Positions 51,833-61,114 are shown, numbered from the stretch's first letter. The stretch is 64,000 bases of DNA from an uncultured bacterium (GCA_905215965.1 CAJMSD010000010.1:1-64000); one strand, 5' to 3'. Numbers and translations are program-made. The notes: generated by a model not told the origin, from the sequence alone.

Positions 51833-52699
51833 TTAAGAACGAGAATCTCTCCTTTTTCTGATGCTTAACGTCAATAACACAATAAAGAATACAACTCCTA
51901 TCGCTATTGCCGGTATCTCTCCGATGCAGACCGATTTAAAGGGATCCTGTGCGGATTCTTGTGCAAGAGTGGGAAAAAGAATTATATTTATCGCTCCTAC
52001 CAGCGAACTCGTAAACGAACGGCACAATGCGGCAGGATATACCGAACCCGATCTCTTCGTCAAATACGTCAGAAAGCTTCCAAAAAATATACAGCTTATA
52101 CACGTAACTATAATTCCGCCGTATGGATAGCTGCCGTATTCCTTGCCGAATTTCAATCCCGTCACTATCATGGGAACATTCCACATTCCCCAGATAACTC
52201 CGCTTATGAGCAGAGCGGCAGGCATTCCGAAAAGCTCTTCAAGCTTTGGGGTAAGATATCCTCTCCAGCCAAGCTCCTCGCCCAATGACGCATACGCGAA
52301 CAAAAACGCCGAAATTATAGAAAACAATATCGAAGTTATCAGCGGAACTATATTATCTCCGTTTACATGATCGCCCAGCTTATAATCTTCCGTGTACTTA
52401 TTTATATAGATAACAGACGATATTATTCCTACAACTATGGGATATACAAGACTTAATGCATAACAGCCCGCTCCCCTTTTGAAATTTCCCCGAAGATACG
52501 ATGCCTTAACTCCCTCTTTCGTTATGAGCCTTACGGCAATACTTGCCAAAGCAGGTATCAGCATAGTTATAACAGTAAGAAACGTACCTATCTCCGCTGC
52601 ATCGTCGATAAAGCCGAAATATATTATATATACCGGCAGATACGCTATCGCAATGAACATTAATATCCTTATAAGGAGCATTTTCTTATCACTTTTCAA
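51833..52699 (-). CDS. CPBP-family membrane protein with degenerate active site
   Basis: The 288-aa protein has about eight membrane helices and the CPBP (Abi/CAAX protease) first motif EELGWRGYL. The second motif, normally WHxP, reads WGMWNVPM, and the third, normally with a histidine and asparagine, reads PAALCRSFTSSL. Both expected histidines are therefore replaced, so it may lack protease activity. It overlaps the upstream ABC permease gene by 11 bp and belongs to the GntR-ABC operon, perhaps as an immunity or self-protection membrane protein. Confidence 0.85.
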   Translation of the reverse strand: MKSDKKMLLIRILMFIAIAYLPVYIIYFGFIDDAAEIGTFLTVITMLIPALASIAVRLITKEGVKASYLRGNFKRGAGCYALSLVYPIVVGIISSVIYINKYTEDYKLGDHVNGDNIVPLITSILFSIISAFLFAYASLGEELGWRGYLTPKLEELFGMPAALLISGVIWGMWNVPMIVTGLKFGKEYGSYPYGGIIVTCISCIFFGSFLTYLTKRSGSVYPAALCRSFTSSLVGAINIILFPTLAQESAQDPFKSVCIGEIPAIAIGVVFFIVLLTLSIRKRRDSRS

Positions 52700-53429
52700 A
52701 ATTCTCAGCTCCTTTCAGGTAAAACGAACACGATGTCCTGTAAGATAAATAGTAAACTGCAAGCACAAGATACGGAGCAATAGACAGCACAAACAGCGTT
52801 GTATCCGAAAGGCCCTTGCCCGAGAGCAAATTCATAATGCGGTCGAAGAAATGGTCAAGGCTGCCGAAAACAGACAAATCGCCGAAAAGAGCATAAACGA
52901 TCGCCACTGAAATTATCACCAGAAACAGCAAAGCTTTGATATTGCTTCCGTTTTTGAATCCGAACCGCACTATAAAAGGGAACTCCAAAGCGTGCAGGAA
53001 CAATACCAAGAAAAACATCACTGCATTCATGACTGCGCACAAAGGAACGACCGATTCAACTTTATACACAAATTCGTACAATGCGGCGCTGAGCATACAA
53101 AATGCCTGAAGCACAAAATAAATTATAAATGCCATAAGATATTTTGCACCGATCTGTCCTTTGACAAGCTTAGGAGACGAACTTATAAAGTAAGCCCATT
53201 TTTTGTTTTCGTCCGTTTCAAAATTATTCGGGATCATCATGAAAACAAGAAAAAAAACGTAAAAGAACATCATTATCATAAAAAGAGGCATAAACATTTC
53301 TGTTGTCTCTGCGTTTTCGGAATTGCTTTTGACTAAAAGCATCATCATCGGCATTATTAAATATATAACAAATATATACATCAGATTCTTTTTATTTATG
53401 ATCAACTCTTTATACAGCAGACCTGCCAT
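52689..53429 (-). CDS. ABC-2-type permease subunit
   Basis: The 246-aa protein has six membrane segments and the start MAGLLYKELIINKKNLMYIF typical of small ABC-2 permeases; ENKKWAYFISSSPKLVKGQI is the cytoplasmic coupling loop. It would pair with the ATPase in this operon. GGAGGG precedes ATG 53429, and the last base of the ATG overlaps the stop of the preceding gene. Confidence 0.85.
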   Translation of the reverse strand: MAGLLYKELIINKKNLMYIFVIYLIMPMMMLLVKSNSENAETTEMFMPLFMIMMFFYVFFLVFMMIPNNFETDENKKWAYFISSSPKLVKGQIGAKYLMAFIIYFVLQAFCMLSAALYEFVYKVESVVPLCAVMNAVMFFLVLFLHALEFPFIVRFGFKNGSNIKALLFLVIISVAIVYALFGDLSVFGSLDHFFDRIMNLLSGKGLSDTTLFVLSIAPYLVLAVYYLSYRTSCSFYLKGAENFEK

Positions 53430-54175
53430 TATTTTTCCCTCCTTTTAAGCGCTTTTACAGCAAGGAACCAGCTTATTACTGCTGCTGCCAAAGCGGCAAA
53501 TACAAAAATCAGACGCAGTTCTCCCAACATACCCTTTACCTTATTAAACAAAGGAACCACATACTTTTCTATCAGCTCGTCGTCGTTTTCTGCCTTATGC
53601 TTCGAGATAAATCTCATCGCAGACAAAACCAGAACTGCATATATCACCGAAAAGAATATCGTTATACGCGCCGAAACTGCTCCCGATGTTTTATATTTGA
53701 ACAGCATGGGTATCTGCACCATGCTTATGACAAGTGAAAACGCTGCGACCAGCATCATATTTCCAAAAACCTTTAGATCCATCGGTCTGTCTGCAAGAGC
53801 GCCGATCATTGCGGCATAAATAATACTCAGTATAACTCCGATAACAAATGATATGCCTAAAAACAGGAATTTTTCTCCTGCAATTTCCTTTTCGCTTAAC
53901 GGGAGAGTATATCCGAACCTGTTCCACTTGCATTTATAATCGGATGCAATTACTCCGCAGTCCGCACACAATACCAGTATTACAACTAATTCCGCTGCAT
54001 AAGTAAATATGTAATAAAGAACAGGCTTGGCGGTTGCGCTGAACTGCTTCAGATTCCCGCACCGCAGGCTCACCATGCAGAGTATTCCCAGTATCATGAA
54101 AAACAGCAGCGCAAAAGGATTTATGATATAAGCCCTTTTGCGGAGACATAACTCTCTATAGAGCATTCCTCTCAT
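53429..54175 (-). CDS. ABC-2-type permease subunit, second
   Basis: The 248-aa protein has six membrane segments, starts MRGMLYRELCLRKRAYIINP, and has the coupling loop WNRFGYTLPLSEKEIAGEKF. It is homologous in layout to the next permease, so the transporter is probably a heterodimer. ATG 54175 follows AAGGAG and overlaps the ATPase stop (TAATG); the GTG at 54184 is less likely. Confidence 0.85.
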   Translation of the reverse strand: MRGMLYRELCLRKRAYIINPFALLFFMILGILCMVSLRCGNLKQFSATAKPVLYYIFTYAAELVVILVLCADCGVIASDYKCKWNRFGYTLPLSEKEIAGEKFLFLGISFVIGVILSIIYAAMIGALADRPMDLKVFGNMMLVAAFSLVISMVQIPMLFKYKTSGAVSARITIFFSVIYAVLVLSAMRFISKHKAENDDELIEKYVVPLFNKVKGMLGELRLIFVFAALAAAVISWFLAVKALKRREK

Positions 54176-55053
54176 TATATCCACTCCTTTTTGTCGCGAT
54201 GAACATAATAAACCATTATTTCATCAAGAGTTACATTGTCAAGGACAAGCTCCGGATATTTACGTCTGCAAAGCTCTTTATCGCACACCATTACCTCCGC
54301 GCCGAAATCGCTTACGCGCGCGCTGACAATATCCTCGGCATCAATAAGCTTATAATCGGACTTGCTGCATTTTATCATTCCGTGGCTTTCGAGAATTTCG
54401 TCCTTATATCCGCTGATAAGGATCGTTCCTTTGTGAATAAAAGTTACGCTGTCGGCAATTTTTTCAATATCGCTCGTTATGTGCGATGACATAAATATAC
54501 TGTTATTTTCATCCTGAAGATACTCAAGAAAAATGTCAAGTATCTCATTTCTTACAACAGGGTCAAGACCTGTAGTCGCTTCGTCCATAATAAGAAGCTT
54601 TGCGTTATGAGAGAGCGCACAGGCTATCTGGAGCTTCATTTTCATTCCTTTTGAAAACTTGCCTATCTTCTTCTTTAACGGAAGCTGAAAACGTTCAAGA
54701 TAAGAATAATACGTTTCATCATTCCACTGCTTATAGATATCCTTTAAAATAATTCCCATCTGTTTTGCATTAAGAGAATCATGAAACGGCAGCTCGTCAA
54801 AAACTACGGCAAGCTGTTCTTTTATTTCAAGCTCGTTTTCGACGCTGTCAAGTCCCAAGATCTTTATTTTGCCGGAATCCTTATTAATAATATTTAATAT
54901 TGAATTTATCGTAGTGGTTTTTCCAGCTCCGTTCTGACCGATAAATCCCATTATGCTTCCCTTAGGAACGGTAAAGCTTACATTATCAAGCGTAAATCCG
55001 TCGTACTTTTTAGTAAGTCCTTTAATTTCTATTGCATTACGATACTCACTCAT
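54175..55053 (-). CDS. ABC transporter ATP-binding protein, YtrB-like
   Basis: The 292-aa protein has Walker A GQNGAGKTT, the Q-loop, signature FSKGMKMKLQIA and Walker B LLIMDEATTGLDP, followed by a C-terminal 70-residue regulatory tail. It resembles YtrB/BcrA exporters controlled by GntR-family YtrA. The start is uncertain: ATG 55053 is chosen, with 55062 also possible; both overlap the GntR gene end. Confidence 0.9.
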   Translation of the reverse strand: MSEYRNAIEIKGLTKKYDGFTLDNVSFTVPKGSIMGFIGQNGAGKTTTINSILNIINKDSGKIKILGLDSVENELEIKEQLAVVFDELPFHDSLNAKQMGIILKDIYKQWNDETYYSYLERFQLPLKKKIGKFSKGMKMKLQIACALSHNAKLLIMDEATTGLDPVVRNEILDIFLEYLQDENNSIFMSSHITSDIEKIADSVTFIHKGTILISGYKDEILESHGMIKCSKSDYKLIDAEDIVSARVSDFGAEVMVCDKELCRRKYPELVLDNVTLDEIMVYYVHRDKKEWI

Positions 55054-55432
55054 TTTCCTCATCGCCTCCATAAACGATCGATAAAATTTCAATCAGCTCC
55101 TCAAGCGAAACGTTGCAGCTTTTTGCCTTTTCACACGCTTTCGACAGCAAGGTTTCCGTCTGGCGGAGTATTTCCTCACGCAGCAGTTCTGCATTCTGCG
55201 TTTTTACAAAGCTTCCTTTTCCGGTATAGGTTTCAATAAATCCTTCCTGTTCAAGCTCCTCATAGGCGCGTTTTGTAGTAATTACGCTGATACGAAGCTG
55301 TTTGGCCAGTACGCGCATTGACGGCAGGGCGTCCCCTGCGCAAAGCGTACCGTTCATAATATTAGCCTTTATCTGGGAAGAGATCTGCTGATATATCGGC
55401 TCTCCCGAAGAATTGCTTATAATTATATCCAT
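55046..55432 (-). CDS. GntR-family regulator, YtrA subfamily
   Basis: The 128-aa protein has a winged-helix GntR domain in residues 8-75 (GEPIYQQISSQIKANIMNGT, LPSMRVLAKQLRISVITTKR) and only a short helical C-terminus, the YtrA type. Such regulators repress their own ABC operon and respond to cell-wall antibiotics in Bacillus. It is first in the operon GntR-ATPase-two permeases-CPBP. Its promoter holds AT-rich repeats that may be the operator. Confidence 0.92.
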   Translation of the reverse strand: MDIIISNSSGEPIYQQISSQIKANIMNGTLCAGDALPSMRVLAKQLRISVITTKRAYEELEQEGFIETYTGKGSFVKTQNAELLREEILRQTETLLSKACEKAKSCNVSLEELIEILSIVYGGDEENE

Positions 55433-55449
55433 TGTGCACCTCTATAATT

Positions 55450-55497
55450 GTATATATACGATATATATATTATATCAGGAGAATATACTTTTGTCAA
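55450..55497 (-). promoter_or_regulatory. promoter and possible operator of the GntR-ABC operon
   Basis: On the minus strand the -35 TTGACA (55492-55497) and -10 TATAAT (55469-55474) are 17 bp apart. The palindrome GTATATATAC (55450-55459) lies just downstream of the predicted start and could be the GntR binding site. Confidence 0.65.
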
Positions 55498-55558
55498 TAG
55501 AACAGATAAATTTTTTCGGAATATGCACAAAACGTCACTTTATATGCATCTGATGTTA

Positions 55559-55587
55559 TTGAATAACCGCTCAAACTATGATATAAT
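55559..55587 (+). promoter_or_regulatory. promoter of the GH43 gene
   Basis: TTGAAT (55559-55564) and TATAAT (55582-55587) are 17 bp apart. Confidence 0.7.
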
Positions 55588-55649
55588 AAACGCACAGCGA
55601 CACTTAAATTAAAAGCCGCATTTTATCTGCGGCAGAACGGAGTTTTACT

Positions 55650-57131
55650 ATGAAATATCAAAACCCTGTATTAAGGGGATTTTACCCTGATCCAAGCGTT
55701 TGTGCTGCCAACGGAAAATATTATATGGTATGCAGCACGTTTCAGTATTTTCCCGGTGTTCCGGTTTTTGAAAGCGATGATCTTATAAACTGGAAGCAGG
55801 TCGGAAACTGCCTTACAAGAAAAAGTCAGGTTGATCTTGAAAAATGCGGAAGCTCGGCAGGAGTTTTCGCCGCCACCATACGCTTCTCAAACGGAAGATT
55901 CTATATGGTGACTACCAATACATCGGCAAACAAAAATTTTTACGTCTGGACAGACAATATATACGGCGAATGGTCTGATCCCGTATATGTTGACCGCGAC
56001 GGCATCGATCCCTCTCTTTACTTCGAGAACGGACGTACATTTTTCATCAGCAACGGCACGGACGATTTCGGAGAAAGCGGCATCGTTCAGTGCGAGATCG
56101 ATATTGGAACGGGCAAAAAGCTTTCGTCTGCAAAGGTCATCTGGAAAGGCTCCGGCGGACGTTATCTTGAAAGTCCGCATCTTTACAAAATTGGAAATTA
56201 TTACTATCTTATGGCTGCGGAAGGCGGCACGGAGTACGGTCACATGATAACATACGCGCGAAGCAGCGATATCTGGGGCGAATATGTCGGATACGAAAAA
56301 AATCCCGTGCTCACCAACAGAAATCTCGGCGGATACGTTATTCAGGGCGTAGGTCACGGCGATCTTATTCAGGATAAATACGGCGACTGGCATATCATGC
56401 ACCTTGGCTTCCGTCAGTCCGGACAGTGGTCGCCGTATCATCATCTCGGCAGAGAAAGCTTCCTTTCTCCTGTAACCTTTGACGAAAACGGTTGGTTTAC
56501 CGCAGGCTCAAACGGCGTTACCGTTGAAGAATTCGAGACAAAAGGCGATTTTTCTCAGCAGCGCAAAAACCTGTATACCTTTGATAATACTGCATGGAAA
56601 TTTGACTGGTGCTATCTTCGTCACCCAAGCTGTGAAAATTACGAGCTTTGCGATGACAAGGCTGTTCTCCGCGGTACGGATATTACGCTTGACAAGGCTG
56701 ATTCCCCAACATTTATCGGTATACGTCAGATCGATTTTGACGCGGTTATTTCCGTTGATGTCAGCGTAACCGGAGGCATCGGAGGAATCTCCCTATATAT
56801 GGACGAAAATCATCACTACGATCTTTACGCAAAGCAAACCGAGAACGGTCTCACGGCAGTTGAAAAGCTTAATATCGGAGATATTAAATCAGTTGAGCAC
56901 ACTGCCGAGCTTTCCTCCGATAATGTCAGACTTATCGTCAAAGCCGACAATTTTAATTATCATTTCTATATCAGCGAAAACAAAGGCGATGAGATATATC
57001 TCGGTTCGGCACAGACGAGGTATCTTTCTACGGAAGTTGCAAGCGGCTTCACGGGTGTAGTCATTGGTCTGTTTGCGGTCGGCGACGGCTGTAAAGCGGA
57101 ATTTACGAATTTCAAATGCGAATACAAATAA
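55650..57131 (+). CDS. intracellular GH43 beta-xylosidase/arabinofuranosidase
   Basis: The 493-aa protein has a five-bladed propeller GH43 domain with NPVLRGFYPDPSV (catalytic Asp), DRDGIDPSLYF (Asp that tunes the acid) and GRYLESPHLYK (general acid Glu), then a C-terminal beta-sandwich (residues 320-490) of the GH43 C2 type. No signal peptide is present, so it trims imported xylo- or arabino-oligosaccharides in the cytoplasm. Exact specificity is not certain. GGAG precedes ATG 55650. Confidence 0.92.
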   Translation: MKYQNPVLRGFYPDPSVCAANGKYYMVCSTFQYFPGVPVFESDDLINWKQVGNCLTRKSQVDLEKCGSSAGVFAATIRFSNGRFYMVTTNTSANKNFYVWTDNIYGEWSDPVYVDRDGIDPSLYFENGRTFFISNGTDDFGESGIVQCEIDIGTGKKLSSAKVIWKGSGGRYLESPHLYKIGNYYYLMAAEGGTEYGHMITYARSSDIWGEYVGYEKNPVLTNRNLGGYVIQGVGHGDLIQDKYGDWHIMHLGFRQSGQWSPYHHLGRESFLSPVTFDENGWFTAGSNGVTVEEFETKGDFSQQRKNLYTFDNTAWKFDWCYLRHPSCENYELCDDKAVLRGTDITLDKADSPTFIGIRQIDFDAVISVDVSVTGGIGGISLYMDENHHYDLYAKQTENGLTAVEKLNIGDIKSVEHTAELSSDNVRLIVKADNFNYHFYISENKGDEIYLGSAQTRYLSTEVASGFTGVVIGLFAVGDGCKAEFTNFKCEYK

Positions 57132-57136
57132 AAAAA

Positions 57137-57176
57137 TCCCCTTGCCATATCAAACGGCAAGGGGAGCTTTTCATAT
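57137..57176 (+). terminator. bidirectional intrinsic terminator
   Basis: CCCCTTGCC pairs with GGCAAGGGG, with an A run before and GCTTTT after, between the convergent GH43 and GH9 genes. Confidence 0.9.
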
Positions 57177-57181
57177 AAATT

Positions 57182-59332
57182 TTAATTCAAATAAGATTCG
57201 GGAAGCGAATCTAACTGAAGAGCAAGATGTTTCTGTACAGAAACTGCATCGTTTCCGCTTATGCCGTCGCCTCTCTGATAAACGTCGGCTCTGTCGATAG
57301 CCTCAGCCGAAAGCGGGAAAGCTTCCGGATCGGAACTGTTGCAGATAATTGCTATTACATCGTCGATAGTAACACTGCCGTCAAGATTAGCGTCGCCGTA
57401 GAAAGGTGTTTCTTCCTGAGTTGTAGTAGTTGTTGCGGTAGTAGTTGTCGTTGTTGTGGTAGTGGTAGTTGTCGTTGTAGTAGTAACAGTAGTTGTAGTA
57501 GTAGTTTCCGGAATCTTTCTGAGCTTTATTACGATATCTTCTTTTGAAGAATCAAGGAATTTTACGGTATAAAGGGAATCGCCGTCATAATCATAGCCCT
57601 CAGGCATTTCTGTGATTATAGCCTGATATGAAGCGTCCATAGTTTCTCCTGTACAAACCTGAACTGTTTTGGGATTTTCGCTGGAGGTATTCCATGTAAC
57701 GGATTCTCCGTCTGTTTCCATGAGGACTCCTGCGCCGGGGATATACTCGCCTGTTTCGGCGTCAACAACGGAGACATTAGCGGTATAAATAGCGGGCTCT
57801 ACAATTGTTCCTCCGCCGAAATCAAAGTTTTCGTCAATTTCGGAAGCGTTTTTAATCACGGTTTTAGCTGTTGTGGTATCTCCGCCGAAGTTCTTATACA
57901 TACCTGCGATAGCAACTGTAAAGCAAGCATTGTAATCGAGAGCCATTTCGGTCTGAGCATAGGAGTCGACCGCATCGGTGATAGAACCGCTTTCGTCGGA
58001 AGCTCCGCCTATGAGCGCGCCGTAAAGTGTATATTTAGATTCGCCCTTATCGGGATTTGCTGCACGGTGGTGGATTCTTGTCGGATACTTATCGCCATAT
58101 CCTACAAGGTAGCTGTATCCCGCAGGATTATTGCCGAGAATGAAATCCATCTGCCACTTAGCGGCGTCAAGATAGGACTGATTGTTGGCAAGTTCGCCGT
58201 ATGTAAGAGCGTAGGTCTGCCATGCGCAGTTATAGCGCGAGTTACCCCAGCTGTCGATAATGTAATATTTCTGAGCGTTATTGCTTGAATATCTGTCGGA
58301 ATTAAACTTAACCTCGTTCAGGTAAGACTGATCGCCGGTTATATCAGCCATAATGCAGGCATAACCGCCCCAGACCTTGCCCCAGCTGTAGATCCAGTAG
58401 TCATAATCGGTGTTGTCATAACAGCCGTTTGCTGTAGGCTTTGCCGTCGGACGCGAATACTTGCTGCTGTCGGCAAGATACATCCAGAGCTGTGCCCAAG
58501 CCTTTGCGCTCGGAGGAGCCATATTGCCGGAATTATACATATTACCCATACCGCCGCCGTCTGTACCGGAATATTTTCTGCTGTAATTATAAATAGCGTC
58601 CGCATATTTCAGGCATTCTGCGGCATAATCCGCATCTGTCTGCTTTAATGCTGCGGCTGTGGAAGCAAGAGCGGCAGCCATCATATCGCATACATAATTG
58701 TTGATCGTCGATCCTGAGAACCAGTAAGTAGGTCTGTTATAGGTCTGAGTCTCGGGAGCTGCCCAAGTAACATTGTGGTCGCTTTCGTCGCTGACTGTCT
58801 GACAGATCGCAGCTACTTCTCCGTTGGAATCCAGATAAGTAGTCTTCATCAGATAATCGGCAGTTTCCCTGAGAATGTAGAAAAGGTGTCCTTCCGTGCC
58901 CGTATCCTTAAAAGCCTCGGGATACGAATAATAAGCCCAGCCTAAAGATGCGGCATTAAAGCCCATGGTAACGTTAAACTTAACATGGTCGCCCGCGTCG
59001 TGATAACCGCCGGAAACATCGGCAGTATTTCCGCCGCCGTTGGCAGCCGAAACGATAGCCTTAGCAGATGAAGAAAGTCCGGTCGCATTGTCAAGAGAAG
59101 CATTAGCGTCATAAGTATGGCAGTTGCCTCTCCAAGTAAGACAGTTGTCGTCTACCTCGCATCCGCACTGGTTAGCGTCATAAAAATAGAGGGACAGTTC
59201 AAGAGCTTCAGCGTAGTTCGGGTCTGCAGCAGCGTTTGCAACTGAAGCGGCGCCTACTGCCGGAACTGATGTCGCTATCATGGCAGCGCTTACAATGCCG
59301 GTAATAAACTTTTTGAAAATTTTGTTTTTCAT
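57182..59332 (-). CDS. dockerin-bearing GH9 cellulase
   Basis: The 716-aa protein has a signal peptide, a GH9 catalytic domain starting near residue 40 (SGGYHDAGDHVKF with the nucleophile aspartates; later RIHHRAANPDKG and SYAQTEMALDYNACF with the acid Glu), and a 95-residue beta-rich module of unknown type after about residue 510. A long threonine-rich linker (57431-57510) and a C-terminal dockerin (GDANLDGSVTIDDVIAIICN and DRADVYQRGDGISGNDAVSV) complete it. It hydrolyses cellulose outside the cell as cellulosome cargo. AAAGGA precedes ATG 59332. The dockerin's second calcium repeat is noncanonical. Confidence 0.96.
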   Translation of the reverse strand: MKNKIFKKFITGIVSAAMIATSVPAVGAASVANAAADPNYAEALELSLYFYDANQCGCEVDDNCLTWRGNCHTYDANASLDNATGLSSSAKAIVSAANGGGNTADVSGGYHDAGDHVKFNVTMGFNAASLGWAYYSYPEAFKDTGTEGHLFYILRETADYLMKTTYLDSNGEVAAICQTVSDESDHNVTWAAPETQTYNRPTYWFSGSTINNYVCDMMAAALASTAAALKQTDADYAAECLKYADAIYNYSRKYSGTDGGGMGNMYNSGNMAPPSAKAWAQLWMYLADSSKYSRPTAKPTANGCYDNTDYDYWIYSWGKVWGGYACIMADITGDQSYLNEVKFNSDRYSSNNAQKYYIIDSWGNSRYNCAWQTYALTYGELANNQSYLDAAKWQMDFILGNNPAGYSYLVGYGDKYPTRIHHRAANPDKGESKYTLYGALIGGASDESGSITDAVDSYAQTEMALDYNACFTVAIAGMYKNFGGDTTTAKTVIKNASEIDENFDFGGGTIVEPAIYTANVSVVDAETGEYIPGAGVLMETDGESVTWNTSSENPKTVQVCTGETMDASYQAIITEMPEGYDYDGDSLYTVKFLDSSKEDIVIKLRKIPETTTTTTVTTTTTTTTTTTTTTTTATTTTTQEETPFYGDANLDGSVTIDDVIAIICNSSDPEAFPLSAEAIDRADVYQRGDGISGNDAVSVQKHLALQLDSLPESYLN

Positions 59333-59641
59333 TGTCAAGTCATCCTTTCATTATAATTACATTTCAAGCAAGGGAGTTGAAATGCATAATTCAAACTATT
59401 ATAACCATTATAATTATATCACTATTCATCATACGTAATGTTAACAAATTGTGTACAAATCATTAATCACAGAAAATTTGAGTGTTTTAGTCAAAACTGT
59501 TTTACAATTTTTGTTGATTGTGACCATAAATCTTTATTTATTCTCTCCTTGCAAAATCGAGTACATTATAGTATAATTAATGTAAGCGGCAATTCGGGAA
59601 ATTCAAGGGTTGCCGAAACATTATTTTACGGCGGTGAAAAA

Positions 59642-60364
59642 ATGCCAAGATTTTTTGTAAATACTATAGACGAAAACAATATTGTAATTTCGGGCAGCGA
59701 TGCAAATCACATAGGACGATCCCTGAGAATGAAGCCCGGCGATTCCCTGACTGTTTGCTGTAACGGCACAGATCATCACTGCGAAATAACCAGGATCACC
59801 GAAGACTGCGTTTATCTGACTCAAATCAGCAAGGAGCTGTGCGCTGCCGAACCAGACATAGAAGTAACGCTTTTTCAAGCGATCCCCAAGCTTGATAAGC
59901 TCGAAGCAATAATACAAAAATCCGTTGAACTGGGAGTAACGAGAGTTGTTCCTGTTTTGTCAAGAAGATGCGTTTCACGTCCGAGCGAAAAAGACTTTGC
60001 CAAAAAATTGATCCGCCTAAACAAGATCGCAGAAGGAGCGGCAAAGCAGTCCGGAAGAGGAATAATCCCCGAAGTTCTGCCGATGATAACTTTCAAAGCC
60101 GCTGTTGAACAAATCAAAAACCTTGACTGCTCGGCTATTCTTTACGAGGAAGAGGGCGGAAAACATTTTTCGCAAATTGATTTTTCAGGGAAAAAAACTG
60201 TCGGACTATTTATAGGCAGCGAGGGAGGATATGACAAGGAAGAAGCGGACGCTGCCGTAAATGCAGGAGCTGAGCAGATATGGCTCGGGAAAAGAATACT
60301 TCGTTGTGAAACTGCACCAATAACTGCCTTGTCGATTTTGATGTTTTTAACAAATAATATATAA
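59642..60364 (+). CDS. rsmE: 16S rRNA m3U1498 methyltransferase
   Basis: The 240-aa protein has an N-terminal PUA-like part (MPRFFVNTIDENNIVISGSD ANHIGRSLRM) and a SPOUT knot with GLFIGSEGGYDKEEADAA and LGKRILRCETAPITALSIL. RsmE methylates U1498 in the ribosomal decoding site. The longer upstream frame is noncoding; ATG 59642 follows GGCGGTG. It stands alone after the divergent GH9 gene. Confidence 0.95.
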   Translation: MPRFFVNTIDENNIVISGSDANHIGRSLRMKPGDSLTVCCNGTDHHCEITRITEDCVYLTQISKELCAAEPDIEVTLFQAIPKLDKLEAIIQKSVELGVTRVVPVLSRRCVSRPSEKDFAKKLIRLNKIAEGAAKQSGRGIIPEVLPMITFKAAVEQIKNLDCSAILYEEEGGKHFSQIDFSGKKTVGLFIGSEGGYDKEEADAAVNAGAEQIWLGKRILRCETAPITALSILMFLTNNI

Positions 60365-60368
60365 GGTG

Positions 60369-60397
60369 TTGAAATTCCAAAAATAGTGTGCTATAAT
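60369..60397 (+). promoter_or_regulatory. promoter of the cysteine-rich small protein gene
   Basis: TTGAAA (60369-60374) and TATAAT (60392-60397) are 17 bp apart. A GACAGCA/TGCTGTC stem follows in the leader. Confidence 0.7.
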
Positions 60398-60511
60398 AAA
60401 AAGACAGCAGTATGTGCTCATTGTTTATATGCTGTCCTTAGTTTTATCGGCTTCGGTCGCAAGCGAAGCGATAACTAAAAATATTTCTTGCGAAGAAAAG
60501 AGGAATTTAAA

Positions 60512-60790
60512 ATGAATAAGCTTACTATTGCCGCTCTGATTGCAGGTACTGCAGCTGTTACCGGCGTTATTGTTTCTAAGGTCATGAAGGATAAGAAGAA
60601 GTCAAGCCAGCCGCTTTTTGATGACTGTGACGACTGCTGCTGCGACAGCTGCGCTTGCGAAGAGGATCTCGATGTGATCATTCCTGCCGAAGAAACCGAG
60701 GACTGCGCAGAAAAGATCGAAGACGCTGCCGAAGAAATTGTTGAGGAAGCTTCCGAAAAGGCTGAAGATGCCGCCGAAAAAGCTGACTAA
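60512..60790 (+). CDS. small membrane-anchored acidic protein with cysteine cluster
   Basis: The 92-aa protein has an N-terminal membrane helix (residues 3-22), a lysine patch, a cysteine cluster DDCDDCCCDSCACEED (six Cys in 13 residues) and a helical Glu/Ala-rich tail with EEIVEEASEKAEDAAEKAD. I do not recognise a family; the cluster could bind metal or form disulphides. GAGG precedes ATG 60512. It has its own promoter and a terminator, so it is a deliberate single gene. Confidence 0.72.
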   Translation: MNKLTIAALIAGTAAVTGVIVSKVMKDKKKSSQPLFDDCDDCCCDSCACEEDLDVIIPAEETEDCAEKIEDAAEEIVEEASEKAEDAAEKAD

Positions 60791-60803
60791 TTTCATAGCA
60801 TTT

Positions 60804-60836
60804 TAAGAGGGACTTCTACAGTCCCTCTTAAAATGT
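60804..60836 (+). terminator. intrinsic terminator candidate
   Basis: TTTTAAGAGGGACT pairs with AGTCCCTCTTAAAA. There is no long T run after it, so strength is uncertain. Confidence 0.6.
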
Positions 60837-60897
60837 ACAAAACTTAATTAAATATCGTCTTATTTTTGCATAATATGACGATAATCGCTGAATTCAC

Positions 60898-60926
60898 TTG
60901 ACAAGTCTGCTCGGCTCGTGTATAAT
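60898..60926 (+). promoter_or_regulatory. promoter of tRNA-Pro
   Basis: TTGACA (60898-60903) and TATAAT (60921-60926) are 17 bp apart, a near-consensus promoter. Confidence 0.85.
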
Positions 60927-60945
60927 AATAAAGCTGTTTAAATGA

Positions 60946-61022
60946 CGAGGCGTAGCTCAGTTTGGTAGAGTGCTTGGTTTGGGACCAAGATGCCGCAGGT
61001 TCGAGTCCTGTCGCCTCGACCA
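60946..61022 (+). tRNA. tRNA-Pro (anticodon TGG)
   Basis: The 77-nt gene has acceptor CGAGGCG/CGCCTCG, D-arm AGCTCAGTTTGGTAGAG, anticodon arm CTTGGTTTGGGACCAAG, T-arm with GGTTCGAGTCC, and encoded CCA. Confidence 0.97.
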
Positions 61023-61069
61023 TATAGCTTTGATTACAAATAAATCTTCAAAAAAATTTAAAAAAGTAC

Positions 61070-61098
61070 TTGACAAGCTAAATTTTTCGTGATATAAT
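61070..61098 (+). promoter_or_regulatory. promoter of tRNA-Thr and tRNA-Tyr
   Basis: TTGACA (61070-61075) and TATAAT (61093-61098) are 17 bp apart. Confidence 0.85.
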
Positions 61099-61114
61099 AA
61101 TTAAGCAGTTAACG

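Noticed and set aside
57411..57510. Repeat array resembling CRISPR in the GH9 gene
   Set aside because: It is the codon repeat of the threonine linker. No repeat-spacer array is found anywhere in the window.
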